Source: Euglena gracilis (lineage: Eukaryota; Euglenida; Euglenophyceae; Euglenales). From it: a stretch of 64,000 bases of DNA. The stretch covers positions 51,789,526-51,853,525 of the forward strand of contig CP154954.1 of the NCBI GenBank assembly GCA_039621445.1, written 5' to 3'. The notes under the pieces are model-generated. The model was not told the DNA's origin. It ran no database searches and saw only the letters and a program-made list of their open reading frames with translations. Shown here in pieces: positions 10,194 to 20,985 of the stretch. Each line of letters begins with the position of its first letter. Within the stretch, counting starts at the first letter, position 1. The position numbers were made by a program, and so were the translations under genes.

Positions 10194-11535
10194 CGCAGCC
10201 TGGCCAGCTGCTACCAGCTGAACGGTGCCCGAAACCCAAATTTGGTGGCCAAGCTGAAGGTCAAAATCTGAGCAGGGGCTTTCCATTGCAGAAATACACG
10301 TGGTCAGCTTCCGGTGATCGGTGTGGGGCGCATTTGATGCCACTGTTGCCAACCAGTCCCTGACAACATGATAACTCATTTTTTCCATTCCATTTCCTTC
10401 GAAATTTCAGCAACAGCCATGGATTTCTTCAGTTTTGTGCCACAAAAAAATTCAAAGAAACCGTATGAATCAACACAACAATGGAGCTTTCCCAAAAAAG
10501 GAGATTTCAAAATATATATCCCCCATTTCAAACTATCATCTTCTTACAATACCATCCTTGTGAAGAAAAGTTTTCCATTCCTACAGAAGCATTTTTGAGT
10601 GATGAATAAGAACGAATCGAGGGCCCTCGGCATGATCTTGTAAAAAAAAAAAACCACTGAGAAGTTGAGTGATTTGATGTTGCTGGCGGTTTTTCATACA
10701 ATAATTTGGATACTCTCTCCCCCCATTTGGGACGAAACCAAAACTTAGAGCACCTGGTAATGTCACAGTACAGTAAAAGCACCTCCTTTGAACTTTCTGC
10801 TCTGCAGCATCATGTGTTCCGATGCATCCTTTTGTATTATGCAAATTTTCCAAAATCGAGTCGATCACGATGCCCAACACAAAGTCCTCCCCATTGGCTG
10901 TGAAAAAAAAAAGGTGAAAAAAATGCACAATGGGCCCAAACCAGACACTTTCCTGTTGCATAAAAAAGCACAAATGAGACTTGGGTTCCCACAGCGAAAC
11001 ACAGATACCACTCTGGATTAGCGATATGTTTTGATTGCTGCACCAACAAGCAAGCCGCCAACCCCCCCCCCCCCAAATGAGGTCCTTTGCTGGAAAACTC
11101 CAAGAGGGTTTATGTTTGGGCGGGGGCTTATTTTTGGATTCTTTCTTGACTGACCCGGGCCTCAAACAAGCGTCATTTTTCGGGTTTCCAAAAATACCAA
11201 ACTTTTTCCTTCGGTGCTATGCGCCATGTGTCAATTGGTATGATTTCAAATTTCCCACGTTTCAAAAAATGTCAAAGTATCACAAATTTTGTCATTTTTG
11301 AGCATAAAATCGCGGGTTTTGGATCCAGGGCGTTTTTTTTTTTTTTTTTATTTTTTTTACCAAACAGTAGGGTGTTAAATTCTTTGGGCCTCATTCTTGG
11401 ATTTTTGCTCCGCCGGCCCAGAGGGGGTCATATTTTTTTTTTTTTGTGTTTTAAATTTGGGGGAGGGAAGGCGCTGAAATGCATGTTTCCATTTGGTGCC
11501 GCACGCAGCCCTCACGTGGCTCATGGAGTTTGCAG
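10194..11535. other. intronic or intergenic; no gene firmly supported
   Basis: T-rich DNA. A minus-strand frame at 10,140-10,388 looks partly protein-like, but it overlaps the end of MITE copy C and has no splice signals, so I do not call it. Confidence 0.35.
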
Positions 11536-11667
11536 TCCCCTGGACCACCCCTGCATCTTGCTGTTCAGTGACGGGAAGGAGGTGGGGCGGATGCCGTGCC
11601 CCAAGCGCAAGACGTACACCGACATCGTGAACTTTGTGCTGGACTATCGCTACCGCCTGGAGTTCAT
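11536..11667 (+). CDS. candidate exon of the plus-strand gene
   Basis: The acceptor GAGTTTGCAG ends at 11,535. The following GC-rich frame contains LDHPCILLFSDGKEVGRMPC and then KRKTYTDIVNFVLDYRYRLE, with a possible donor GTGGCC at 11,668. Codon usage matches the P-loop exons downstream. It is probably an upstream exon of that gene, of unknown domain. Confidence 0.45.
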
Positions 11668-12336
11668 GTGGCCAGGGCGCCCCTGGCCCCTCCGTCCCCT
11701 TCAGACCAGCCCCTGCACCATTTTGTCAGGGCGATGACCTCATTTCTGGGGTGGGGGCAGATGGGCCCCGCTAGTTCGTGCCACGAATAATCGCGAATAA
11801 TCACAAAACCAGCACAAAGTTGGTTCAGAATCGTAGATGGCCACAAACAACCCTGAAAAATCACAGATTTTTTTTTTTTTTTTGCACTTCAGCACAATTT
11901 GAACCGTTTTGGCCAGTTTCAGCCATTTTCGGCTTTTGGGGAGGGGAGCAATTTGGCCATTTCCAGCCAGTTGTTGGCTACATTTTCGCTTCAGGTTGCA
12001 ATCCAGTAATCTCGACCTTTCTCCAGCACTTATCATCCTCCTCTGGTCTCTAATCCACCGTCATGTTGCATGGCATGCCAGCTTAAATCTGCATCTTGGT
12101 CTGCCGGTTCTCCATTGTCAAGAACTCCACCAGCCAAGGAAAAATAGGTGAGCAAATGGGATGATGACTGTGACGATGATGGACAAACTGCAAAGCAAAA
12201 AAGCATGGCACAGAGCAAAGGGTAAAGAGGCGAGCAATGCCCTGTTCTTTCATGTTTGTTGTCCTTTAAGGCAAATGGACAACCATTGATCCTTCATAGG
12301 AATGCCATTTTCAAAGGAATACAATCATCATTGGGA

Positions 12337-12552
12337 CCGACGACGACAACAACAACAGCAGCAGCAGCAGCAACAACAATGGCAGCAGCGGCGGCGGCGG
12401 CGGCAGTGGCAGCGGCAACAATAGCGATGATAATAATAATAATAATGACGACGACGACGACAACGACAACGACGATAATAATAATAATATTAATGATAAC
12501 AACAGCCGCCGCAGCAGCAGCAACAACAATGGCAGCAGCAGCGGCGGGGGCG

Positions 12553-12584
<32 letters not shown>

Positions 12585-12586
12585 GG

Positions 12587-12617
<31 letters not shown>
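12337..12617. repeat. mosaic trinucleotide-repeat block
   Basis: About 280 bp made almost wholly of triplets: GAC, AAC, CAG, GGC, AAT, then GAC again, AAT, GCC/CAG, GGC, CAG and a final AAC run. The order is quasi-symmetric, with CAG-AAC-GGC flanking AAT-GAC. It is open in all frames and therefore produces long spurious poly-amino-acid ORFs. Confidence 0.9.
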
Positions 12618-13073
12618 TTTTGAGCTTGACTCCAGGGACCCGCTGTTTTTGCAAAATTAAACAAACTTCTACAAAGTTCCATAAAACTAGTGTGCCTTGG
12701 TGCTCTGTTCCAGGTAAATGCAAAACCGGAAGCGTTTTTTTTGGTAGCGCAAACAATGGCAAATAGTCATAAATAGTATGTATGATGATTTATCACAAAA
12801 CAATCATCAATGGGAATCAAGGGTTGCCAGCACAAATCTGTGGGAAACCCTGTGTCCAGCCGGCCAGCAGCTTTTATCCAGCCAGAAGCCTTGTTCTCAG
12901 GCGGCGCATCTCAACTGTTTTTGGGTCAGTGTGCACATTTTTGCACATGTCGAGAATTTTGACTTTGGCACCAGCGTTACAAGCACTTTGAGTGAGAGGG
13001 AGCTTGGTGGCGACGGATCCGAGCAAATTGTCATTTTTTTCTCTGTCACTCCTGGTATTTTGTCCGATTTTCT

Positions 13074-13174
<101 letters not shown>

Positions 13175-14109
13175 TCGGCATGGCACAAAACCCCCAGGAG
13201 CGAGCTCCCCGAAGTGAGAGATTTCCCAATGTGCACGAAAACCCCGGTACCAACACCCCCATTTCTCGGCTGTTTGAGTTAGCTTGGAGCATGTTTGCCT
13301 CATCAGGTTGGGGATGCTGCATTTATCAGTGATGGCTGTTGCACGCTGTGGAATGATCGCCATCGTGGAATGTGTGCGGCGCTCTGCCCCTCCTCTGCTG
13401 GGCTGCCCGACGAGGGGAGCAATGCCTCCAACAGTAGCGAATCCGTTGACAGCAATTTGCACACTCAGGCTCGTTCTGTTTTACAGCCCGCCCCAATCCA
13501 AGGCTCCAAGTGTTTTTGTGAAGTTGATTCTTCGAGATATTACAGTGCAATCGGGAATGGAACCAAAATAGTCTATGACTCATTTTATACAAATACACAA
13601 ATGAAAAAACCACAAAGACAGAAATTACAAGAAGGTCCCAAGGATCACAAGCTATAGGGAGGAACAAACGAAAGAAAGAAAGAATGACTGAATGAACTCT
13701 CAAACCGAACCCCAACCCACGAGGGTCCACTATACGAGTATTTCAGGTCACAGATGGGATTCGAGAATTTGTTTCACATTTAGTATTGGTCACTGATGGT
13801 GTTTCATGCAAGTGTTGGCTCCACGCTTCTGGAACTCATTTTTATGTTTTTATGTTTGTATTTTTTATGTTTCATGTACCTCTACCTTGTCCAAGCACCA
13901 GTACAGAAATTCTGAAGCTTGTTTCAATGAGATGCTGTCTACTTTTTGCAGCCCAATGCTTTCAAGTTGAAGGGCGGTGCCAAAAATGCAGGAGCTTTTA
14001 TCTTCTCAGATGCTTTTTGGTGCTCAGACGGGGGTGGGCGGCGCAAAGGATGGAGTTTGGGCTGTTCCTACCTTTGATTTCCTCCGCCCCGGGACGACGC
14101 CTGCTGCAG

Positions 14110-14222
14110 AGTACGAGGGGCCCAGCGACCAGCCGGACTCCTGGTGGCAGTGCCTGCGGACCCGCGGCATTGACATGCTGGAAGAGATGGAGGCCGGCCA
14201 GCCCCCGCTGTCCCCCACATGG
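14110..14222 (+). CDS. candidate exon of the plus-strand gene
   Basis: The acceptor ACGCCTGCTGCAG ends at 14,109. The frame reads (E)YEGPSDQPDSWWQCLRTRG and then IDMLEEMEAGQPPLSPTW, with a donor GTTGCA at 14,223. High GC in third positions and a coherent frame support an exon. No family is recognised. It lies 1.5 kb upstream of the P-loop exon and is probably the same transcript. Confidence 0.45.
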
Positions 14223-14735
14223 GTTGCACCAGCAGGGCTCCCCATGGAAATGGCATGCGCGGAGGACTGTTAGGTTCCCGTCACTCCCATGGCTCCCATG
14301 GTCGTGGGAGCCACTTGTGCTCTCTGTTTTTTTTTTTCACCTTCGTCCCTGCCCAGTCCCTTTCTGCCGCTCTTTGATTGCCTTTTGGAATTCTGGCCAA
14401 AAATTTCCTGCCAGTCCTTTCCTCCCCTTTTGTTCTCTTCTTTCCAACCCCTTTGTTTATGGACCACCCATTTGGTCTAGGTCTGTGGTTTTTGAAAAGG
14501 GCCTAAACCTGGAGATCTGAAATAGTTTAATACTAGCAGTTTCAGGAGTATTTTATGAGGGAGGGGCCCAAAGACTGTTGAAATCAGCATCTACCTGCAT
14601 TTAGAGCATCTATCTGCATTTATCTTTTTTTTATATTGTATTGATGTTTTCGGGAACTAATGGGTGCACTCCCTGCCCCCCCCCCCAGGGTGGTCCAGGG
14701 TGGTCAGGGAGAGGATTCTTTTTTTTCTCTCGATT

Positions 14736-14950
14736 GAGGACTGCCCCTTATGGACCGCCCTTGGACCGGCATCGAACGGGGTCGAAGATGAAAAGTGTCA
14801 AACGCATTTTTTGCCAAACGCTTTGGGAGGGTGGACAATGGTCCAAGGATGCCAGAATCACGAATTTTTTTTGCCAAAATAATGCATTTTTGTGCCATTT
14901 TCCCTGTGGATGTTACCTCGAATGTGCTGGGACGTGGACTTGCTCCCCCC
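14736..14950 (+). repeat. intronic repeat family, copy 1
   Basis: The block contains a 'GAGGACTGCCC...CCGGC...CGAACGGGGTCGAA' start, then ATGGTCCAAGGATGCCAGAA and TTTTGCCAAAAT, and ends TGTGCTGGGACGTGGAC just before an acceptor. Related blocks occur at 17,776-18,000, 19,040-19,290 and 20,986-21,215, in the same orientation as the exons. Confidence 0.6.
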
Positions 14951-14953
14951 CAG

Positions 14954-15102
14954 GACACCCTCGGCAATGGGAGTGCCCTGTCCCCCCCAAAATGGCTGCG
15001 CGCCAACCCCAAGGCCGGGAGGCTGGGCCCGACCGCCGCAACGTGCTCCTCCATGAGAAGTTCAAGGCCCTCGGCGGGCTACACCTCAGCGAGTTCTACC
15101 AG
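14954..15102 (+). CDS. candidate exon just upstream of the P-loop exon
   Basis: The acceptor TTGCTCCCCCCCAG ends at 14,953, and a donor CAG|GTGCCC follows 15,102. One frame has a Met at 14,992 and continues to NVLLHEKFKALGGLHLSEF. A second frame contains LSPPKWLRANPKAGRL and also looks protein-like, so the reading frame is ambiguous, perhaps from a sequencing error or a small indel. Position and codon usage place it in the P-loop kinase gene, possibly as the first coding exon. Confidence 0.4.
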
Positions 15103-15660
15103 GTGCCCGCCGACTGGCGGCCGCGGATCGTGCCCAGGCTTCAGGGCGACTTTGGACCCCGTTTTGGTCACTGGGGCCCACGTGGGCCCTCTGAGCATGG
15201 TTGAGGTTGGCTGTGAGGGGCTGGCAAGTAGCGCTCGACGTTTCACAGAGAGAATCTGCCCATGGCATTTTCGGGGTCTTGGCCGCGGTTAGTTTTCAAG
15301 AACCAGCTCAATCTCTTCCGCCCCCCATCTGCCCCCACTTTGAGGACAAGCAGAGGCAATGTTACAGAACGCCCCCCCCCCCCCCGGCACCGAGGGCGTC
15401 CGGGGTGGAATATCGCCATTTTCAAAAGAGAATTGGCTGGCTCGGCCCGGGCCGAGACCCCTCCCCCCCCGGTGCTGCTATGGGCAGGCAACCCATTGCT
15501 CAGCGCATCCCCACCCCCCTGGGTTTGTAAAAAGTAGCCTGGTTGGCGCATGCCTGAAGGTGATTGCACGGTGTTTCAGTGTGTGTGTGTGTGTGTGTTG
15601 TGGGTGTGCGCGTCTACGTTGTCTGTGTGTGTCCTTCGCCCGGCATCCCTGCCGTGCCAG

Positions 15661-15760
15661 CAGCCTGGCGCCGTTCCTCGGAGGGGGCATGGGCGCCGGC
15701 AAGAGCACCGTGGTCCGCACCATGGCCACCACACCGTTCTGGCATGAGCGGGGCGAACGC
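15661..15760 (+). CDS. exon with Walker A of a zeta-toxin-like P-loop kinase
   Basis: After the acceptor CCTGCCGTGCCAG the frame encodes a short hydrophobic strand and then GGGMGAGKSTVVRTM, a textbook Walker A (GxxxxGKS/T). This binds the phosphates of a nucleotide. The end is set by a possible donor GTTGTG at 15,761; an earlier GTTCTG is the alternative. The exons at 16,263, 16,976 and 18,071 continue in the order expected for a eukaryotic zeta-toxin-family P-loop domain, a family also present in plants and algae where no antitoxin pairing is known. The substrate is unknown. Multi-exon structure shows it is a host gene and not a bacterial toxin-antitoxin module. Confidence 0.65.
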
Positions 15761-16262
15761 GTTGTGACCGGAGGCTGCCAGCGGGGTTTGTGAACAGTAT
15801 GCGTGAACGTGTGCCAGGCATTGATTGACCCGCCGGGACCACTCTACAATGACAAAAGCCGCGGTCCAAACAGGTGCGTTGTTTGGACACGGGACATGGG
15901 AGGGGGGTGCTTTATTTCGTTTAATTACCTGAAGGTTCTTTTGCCAGGAAGTTCACTTCAAACTTGATTTGGGCAGGGCCAGCAGAAAGGGACAGGGAGA
16001 ACGTTTTGGGATTCACTGCCAGGGCCTGACGTTCCATGAAACAGAATGAATGGCTGGAAAACTGAATCCACAGCCAACGGGTGCGTACTCACATTTGCGC
16101 CTGCTGCTGTTCTCTCCTGGAAATGTCCTCGGAGGGGATGGGTGGGTGGGTCTGGGGCTGGACCCCGGGAGGGGGAGTCCCGCGCCAGGCTGGGCGGGTG
16201 GAGGGGAGGTCTTGAAAAGCCTGGATAAACCCCGGGGGGGTCACGCCTCCCCCGAGTGAAAG

Positions 16263-16435
16263 GAAACGGTGGGGCCCCGGCCTCCGCCGTGGATCATCGA
16301 GGCCGACGCGTTCAAGCTGCAGGACCCGCTCTTCGCCGCGCTGCTGCACGCCAACGTCGCCAATGCGGCAGAGGTGGTCCACAACACGTCCACCGCCACC
16401 GCAGAGGAGCTCCTGCTCGCGGAGCCCTGGGCTGG
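16263..16435 (+). CDS. exon 2 of the P-loop kinase core
   Basis: The frame contains WIIEADAFKLQDPLFAALL, followed by an alpha-helical, Ala-rich stretch with a VVHNTSTATAEELLL pattern. In zeta-toxin-like kinases the strand after the P-loop carries an acidic 'D/E-x-D-x-(F/R)' motif near the phosphoryl acceptor, and EADAF matches that place. The donor is likely GTCATG at 16,436. The acceptor is weak, so the start is approximate. Confidence 0.6.
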
Positions 16436-16499
16436 GTCATGTATGCAGTCGCCATCCACCCATGCTGAAGGACACGGCGTAAGCAAGGCGGTGCCAGTA

Positions 16500-16920
16500 A
16501 ACAAGCAACCAACCCCCCTCTGTTTATACTGCGCCCATTTTTGCCAACCCCCCCCCCCCAGAAAAACCAGAGGAAATCCATTTATACCGACTCCTAAAGG
16601 GAAACAAGAGGAAACCCATTTATGCCGACCCCCTCGCTTGCATCCAAACCCACCAACCACCAAGAGTCGAAAGCGTCACAAATAAACACAAAAAGAGCAT
16701 TCAGGCTCACCCCAGCGTCAACTTTTTGGCGAAATATGAACAGATTGACTGTTGTTTATTGGGGGTGAACGATGAAACATGGGAGAGCATGGATGCAGGT
16801 CCCCCCCCCCCCAGTTGAGCATCTTGACCCATTTTACCGAGCCCCCCATTTTACCCTCTGGAATGTCAAGAAATGTGAAAGTGATATACCGACCTGTCGG
16901 TGTAAATGGGGGGGGGGGTT
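16500..16920 (-). repeat. dispersed repeat R1, inverted mate of 3395-3690
   Basis: Positions 16,684-16,772 pair with 3398-3480 as an inverted copy. Flanking units CCATTTATACCGACTCC, CCATTTATGCCGACC and CGGTGTAAATGGGGGG match the other copy. It lies inside an intron of the P-loop kinase gene. Confidence 0.6.
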
Positions 16921-16975
16921 ACGGTGGGATGCGGTTGCGGCAGTCCATCCCTGGGCTCGCCCCGACGCACTGCAG

Positions 16976-17085
16976 CGCAACCGGGACATTGTGTTCGACG
17001 GCACGCTGTCCTGGGAGCCGTTCGTGCAGCAGACGGTGGCCATGGTCCGGGAGGCCCACCTGTATGAGTTCCGCCGGGGCCCCGG
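16976..17085 (+). CDS. exon 3 of the P-loop kinase core
   Basis: The acceptor GACGCACTGCAG ends at 16,975, and the donor GTACCG starts at 17,086. The frame opens RNRDIVFDGTLSWEPFVQQ and then encodes a helix and AHLYEFRRGPG. The 'DIVFDGTL' strand is the counterpart of the conserved 'vv-D-gT-l' strand after the acidic motif in this kinase family, which helps confirm the assignment. The exon phase does not join cleanly to the next exon as I have bounded it, so one border is off or a microexon is missing. Confidence 0.65.
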
Positions 17086-17543
17086 GTACCGCCCACCCTG
17101 CCCGACCCTGCTGGGCCGCCCTACTTCCCCAGTGTGCCCAAAATACTGGAAAGGTCCCCCTCCTTCCAACCCCGTGGGCTTCTCCCATGGCTACCAAGGT
17201 CCCAATGCCAATAGGCCCCCTGAAGGGCAGCCATTCCAAGTCCCCTTTGAGCCATTGGCAAAGGCGTTGCATAGTCCCAGGTCAGATTTTGAAAAGAATG
17301 ATTCACATTCAGGATGTTAGTCATCTGACTGGGGTCGAGCGCTTTTTGAAACAAAATCTTTTGAGCCTCGAAATCACAATGGAATACTGATAATCCGCTT
17401 TTCGCATGTCTATTTTTGGGGGAAAATGTATGTTCTGAAATACCAAGTCTTTTTTTGTCCTCCCTTTTGTCCTTTGAGGGAAAAGGAGCCTGGTATTGCC
17501 TCCATTGTGCATCCCTCCCGACCGGCTGGCGGGGTGCCCCCAG

Positions 17544-17642
17544 GAAGACGAGGCAGGCAACGTCACGGAGGAGTATTGGGTGCGCGGCCCGCCGCGGGCC
17601 AACCCGGGGCTGCCGTACATCGTGGAGATGATCGGCGTCACC
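17544..17642 (+). CDS. exon 4 of the P-loop kinase
   Basis: The acceptor GGGTGCCCCCAG ends at 17,543 and the donor is a consensus GTGAGC at 17,643. The 33-codon frame contains EDEAGNVTEEYWVRG and then PPRANPGLPYIVEMIGVTV. The final hydrophobic strand (IVEMIGVTV) corresponds to the later core strand of P-loop kinases. Confidence 0.55.
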
Positions 17643-17775
17643 GTGAGCCCGGGGCGCCCCATCGCTCAAGGGGGGGAGTGGCTGCGGGTGTGCATGTGTG
17701 TGCGCGTGTGTACACAGGGTTCACAGGGTTGACTTAGGGCGGTCCATAGGGGATGGGATTTTTTTTCCCTGTTAA

Positions 17776-18000
17776 GTACCGCCTTGAGGACTTTCTCTAT
17801 ACCTAGAGCCGGCCAGGGCTCAAACGGGATCGAAAATTCAAAGCTGAGAAACCCATTTTTTTGGCGTTCTGGATGGATGGGGGTTGGTCCAAGGATGCCA
17901 GAGTTCACCCCCCCCCCCCCGAATCCGACCCCATTTCGCCAAAATATGAACATTTTTTCTGTTATTTTTCCTGTGTATTTCTCATTGAATGCATTGGGAC
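17776..18000 (+). repeat. intronic repeat family, copy 2
   Basis: It has the core TTGGTCCAAGGATGCCAGAG, the preceding CCGGCCAGGGCTCAAACGGG, the following CGCCAAAATATG and the terminal GCATTGGGACA. It lies between exons 4 and 5 of the kinase gene. Confidence 0.6.
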
Positions 18001-18070
18001 ACCAGAGTTTTTTTTTTTAATTTCCTTAAAGACCGATTGATTGGCTGTGGCTGTGGCTGCTCTCTTATAG

Positions 18071-18250
18071 ACGCACGTGAGCCGTGGGGCGGCAGGGAGG
18101 TGGCAGTGCAGCGGGGCATCGTGCGGCACATCATGAGCGGGCGGGGGGTGCCCGTCCGCGCGCAGCTGCAGTCCCACAAACTGTACTCCCTCTACTTCAT
18201 GCAATACCTGGCCGGGGCAGACCTGGCAGTCCCGGGGGCCTTACCCCGCT
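18071..18250 (+). CDS. exon 5 of the P-loop kinase (C-terminal core)
   Basis: After GCTGCTCTCTTATAG the GC-rich frame contains EVAVQRGIVRHIMSGRGVPV, then RAQLQSHKLYSLYF. The 'R-x(3)-tGR-x-VP...l-x-SHk' arrangement is characteristic of the C-terminal part of eukaryotic zeta-toxin-like kinases, where basic residues contact the nucleotide. The acceptor may instead be one of several downstream AGs, and the 3' border is approximate. Confidence 0.6.
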
Positions 18251-19039
18251 GTGTTCTTTGGCAGTGGCGCCGGGCAAAGTTGTGCGGCGAGGGAAAGGGA
18301 GGGCACAGGGGCCAGTCACAGGGGTCACATGGGTCACGGAGGATGCGATGCGTCTGCCAGGCCTCACCCGTGCATCCTCGTAGGCAGCTCCGATGAAGTA
18401 TCTCCGAAAAGGGCAAGGATGGGAGGTTGGTGCAGAGGCCTTCCAATTGTCCTCTTGGCGAGGGGCAGAGCAATGGGAGACTTATGTAACAAGGGTTTAT
18501 TCAGGTTGAGGATGGGGATTCCCTGGATTGACAGCACCTCCCCTCGGGGGGCGGGGGCGGGCGTAGTGGGTTTTCCTCTCTCAGCATTCTCGGCACGAAT
18601 TCCTGAACTTTTTTTGGCAGCCAAATGCGACTTCCAAGAGTGGTTCGGTCCCCCTCATCCCGCCTCCGCGGTCGGGCACGCACCAGAGGCGGGATGGGGG
18701 GACCGAACCACTTTTGGCAGTCACATTTCAGCCGCCAAAAAAGTTCGGCACTTCCTGCCAAAAATACAGGAAACCCACTCGGCCCTTGGGCGACAACCCC
18801 TTGGCATTGTCCAGAGTTGCAATCACCTGGAAGCAATGAGGGCTGGGTGAGAGTTCACCACCCCATCTTGGAAGGTGGGGGGGGGAGGTGCCCCAACACG
18901 CTTCCCAGGACACCGATTTTGGGCCAAGGAATGCTTCTTTGCCTCTGCTGTTGTTGATTATTTTTCTTGCAAACGATGTCTCAGGTAGCCCCACCCTCCC
19001 AATTGCAAATTGTTTTGAGGCTTTTGATTGCAATGTGTC

Positions 19040-19290
19040 CAACAGGCATTATTTTTTTAAGGCAAAAATCCTCAAAAAATTTTTGTGGGTTTTTAAGGCA
19101 TTTTTAAAATTTTGCGAATTGTCCGGATGCCCAGATGGTCAGAGAGCCATCTGGGCATCGAACCAACGTCGCCCCAGGTTGAAAATCAAACACATTTTTT
19201 TTTTGAGTTTTGGGTGGATAGACAATGTTCCAGCGATGCCAGATATCATCCCCCCCCCCCCCGGAGTTGGCCTTTTTTTGCGGAGATTTT
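19040..19290 (+). repeat. intronic repeat family, copy 3 (divergent)
   Basis: It contains GGGTGGATAGACAATGTTCC and AGCGATGCCAGATATCATCC, the same arrangement as the cores of copies 1, 2 and 4, but is more diverged. It lies in the intron between the 18,071 and 20,709 exons. Confidence 0.45.
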
Positions 19291-19683
19291 TCGACTTCTT
19301 TCTGCTCGAAATTCGAAAATCTTTCAGTACCAATTTTTTCAAGCTTTTTTTGAGGCGCCTTAAAAAAATAATGCCTGCCGTCCAGCCTCTCGTTTGTTTT
19401 GCAACCTTTCCCCATTTCCAAACCCTCAAGGCCCAAAGGTTCGCTCTGCTGTCGAGTCTGTTTGATGCTGCTGCCCTAATGGACAACAGCGGTGGGACAC
19501 TGCAGGCCCATGTGCGCTTGGACTCAGGTGTAACATCCGTATGCAAAGTTTTTGTTAAGGTCCAGGGCAGGAGGTTGGCGGCCCACCTCTTTCACCCCAG
19601 GCCCCGGGGGAGGGGGATGCATTGTGGCCCTTTTATTTTCAAATACCTCCAGGGGATGCTCGCAAGTGCATGTGCGCATGGAT

Positions 19684-19805
19684 GCACACACACATGCACA
19701 CACACACACAACCACACAACACACACACACATCACACACACACATCACACACACACAACACAACACACACCACACACACACCACGCACACACATGCACAC
19801 ACGTT
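19684..19805. repeat. imperfect (CA)n microsatellite
   Basis: About 120 bp of CA repeats with occasional ACCACA, ATCACA and ATGCACA interruptions. It abuts MITE copy D directly. Confidence 0.95.
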
Positions 19806-19810
19806 CACAC

Positions 19811-20044
19811 CATACATCTCTTCAAGGTTCTGCAGACCCCCCCCCCCCCGGGGGACTGCTGCAGCCAGCCCCGATTTTGGTCCAGCCCAGCTGCAGCAAC
19901 CCCCCCCCCCCCCCGGAGGGGTGCTGTTAGCCCTGCTAGCCAGCCCCCTTTTGGAGGGTCCTCTGGGGGGGAGGGTGGGCTAGCCAGGCCAAATTTCTAG
20001 CCCTAGCCCAGCAACCCCCCCGGGGGTCCTTAAAGAGATGTATG
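19811..20044. mobile_element. hAT-like MITE, variant copy D
   Basis: The ends are CATACATCTCTTCAAGG and CCTTAAAGAGATGTATG, a 17-bp inverted repeat with one mismatch. The subterminal TTAAGG and the poly-C/poly-G palindromic body (CTGCTGCAG, GCTAGCC, CCCCCGGGG) resemble copies A-C. The flanking 8-mers GTTCACAC and GTTCAAGA match at only five positions, so the target duplication is degenerate or absent. Confidence 0.6.
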
Positions 20045-20708
20045 GTTCAAGACACATACAAGCACTTACGGAGGACATACTACTGGGAACCCCCGGGGTC
20101 CTTGCAGTATGACGGGGGGGGGGGTCGACCAAATCAGTCCCATTTGTATGACGCATCGGTGCCCGGGTTCCGGGCACCCCGAGAACCCCCAAATCACCTT
20201 TTTGGGTGGTTTTCGGGATGACGAGTGGGAAGAAATTGGATTATTGGCAGGCACAGGGTTAGGGTCACAATTTGGGCCTTCTTTTATGTCCAAATTTAGT
20301 TTCTCCCCATGCCGGTCTCAGTAGCATGACTGGTGTTTTTGGACCCCCCCGCGTCGTTTAACCTGTCATCCTTCTCACCCCCCCCCCAATTCCACTGGTC
20401 TGCCGGGGAATTCCGGGCGTTTCTTATTTGTGGAGGCGGGGTTGGGTTACGGATTTCAGGCCCCAGTTAGGCTGAGACCCCTCCAATTGGCCTGACGTTG
20501 GATGGTGGAGTTTGGGTGAAACAGAAACAGTAAGAAACACTCACCAAAAATGGAATTTTTTTGAGGAGAATTTTTCTCGGCTGAAACCAGCCCGGACCCA
20601 ACCACCTGCGGTCTCTGGGTTTTGGTAAACGGACGACGTGTTCTGTGCCACGTCTGCATCCAGCCCTCTATCAGAGTCATGGTGTGAGCCCATCCCATCC
20701 TGATCAAG

Positions 20709-20771
20709 GGCGAGAGCATCATGCGCAGCTCTACGGACCGGGAGGAGATCTTGGTGGTGGTGGACCGGGCA
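20709..20771 (+). CDS. candidate exon 3' of the kinase core
   Basis: A pyrimidine-rich stretch ending GATCAAG precedes a 21-codon frame (GESIMRSSTDREEILVVVDR), and a donor-like GTCTTT starts at 20,772. The 'EEILVVVD' strand could be a late beta strand of the kinase fold. It is short, so support is limited. Confidence 0.35.
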
Positions 20772-20985
20772 GTCTTTTGGTGCCGAAAACTTCCAACCGT
20801 GCGTTATTTTTGGGGGGCAATCCATGCCTGGATGTCCTGCACTGGACCTCTATTCGGCAGTGCTTGCTTGCGCAGAACAAACCGGTGCTTGTGGATTTGA
20901 TACAAGACCTAACAGCCGGGGGTTTTTTCCCCGTTTGTGTGACAGAGCGGTCCTCAAGGGACGGGGAAAGTTTTTATTTTTATTT

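Larger units (their letters stand above)
18251..20708. other. long intron; no further exon firmly seen
   Basis: T-rich with C-runs. It holds intronic repeat copy 3, a CA microsatellite and MITE copy D. Short frames near 18,256-18,330 could be exonic but are not supported. Confidence 0.4.

Noticed and set aside
12256-12682. Poly-Leu, poly-Thr and poly-Cys frames on both strands
   Set aside because: Composition artefact of the trinucleotide mosaic.
15661-18250. A bacterial toxin-antitoxin operon
   Set aside because: The kinase domain is split by introns with splice signals, and no antitoxin gene lies beside it.
19811-20044. A clear 8-bp target duplication for MITE copy D
   Set aside because: Flanking octamers agree at only five positions; kept as a lower-confidence MITE on its inverted ends.
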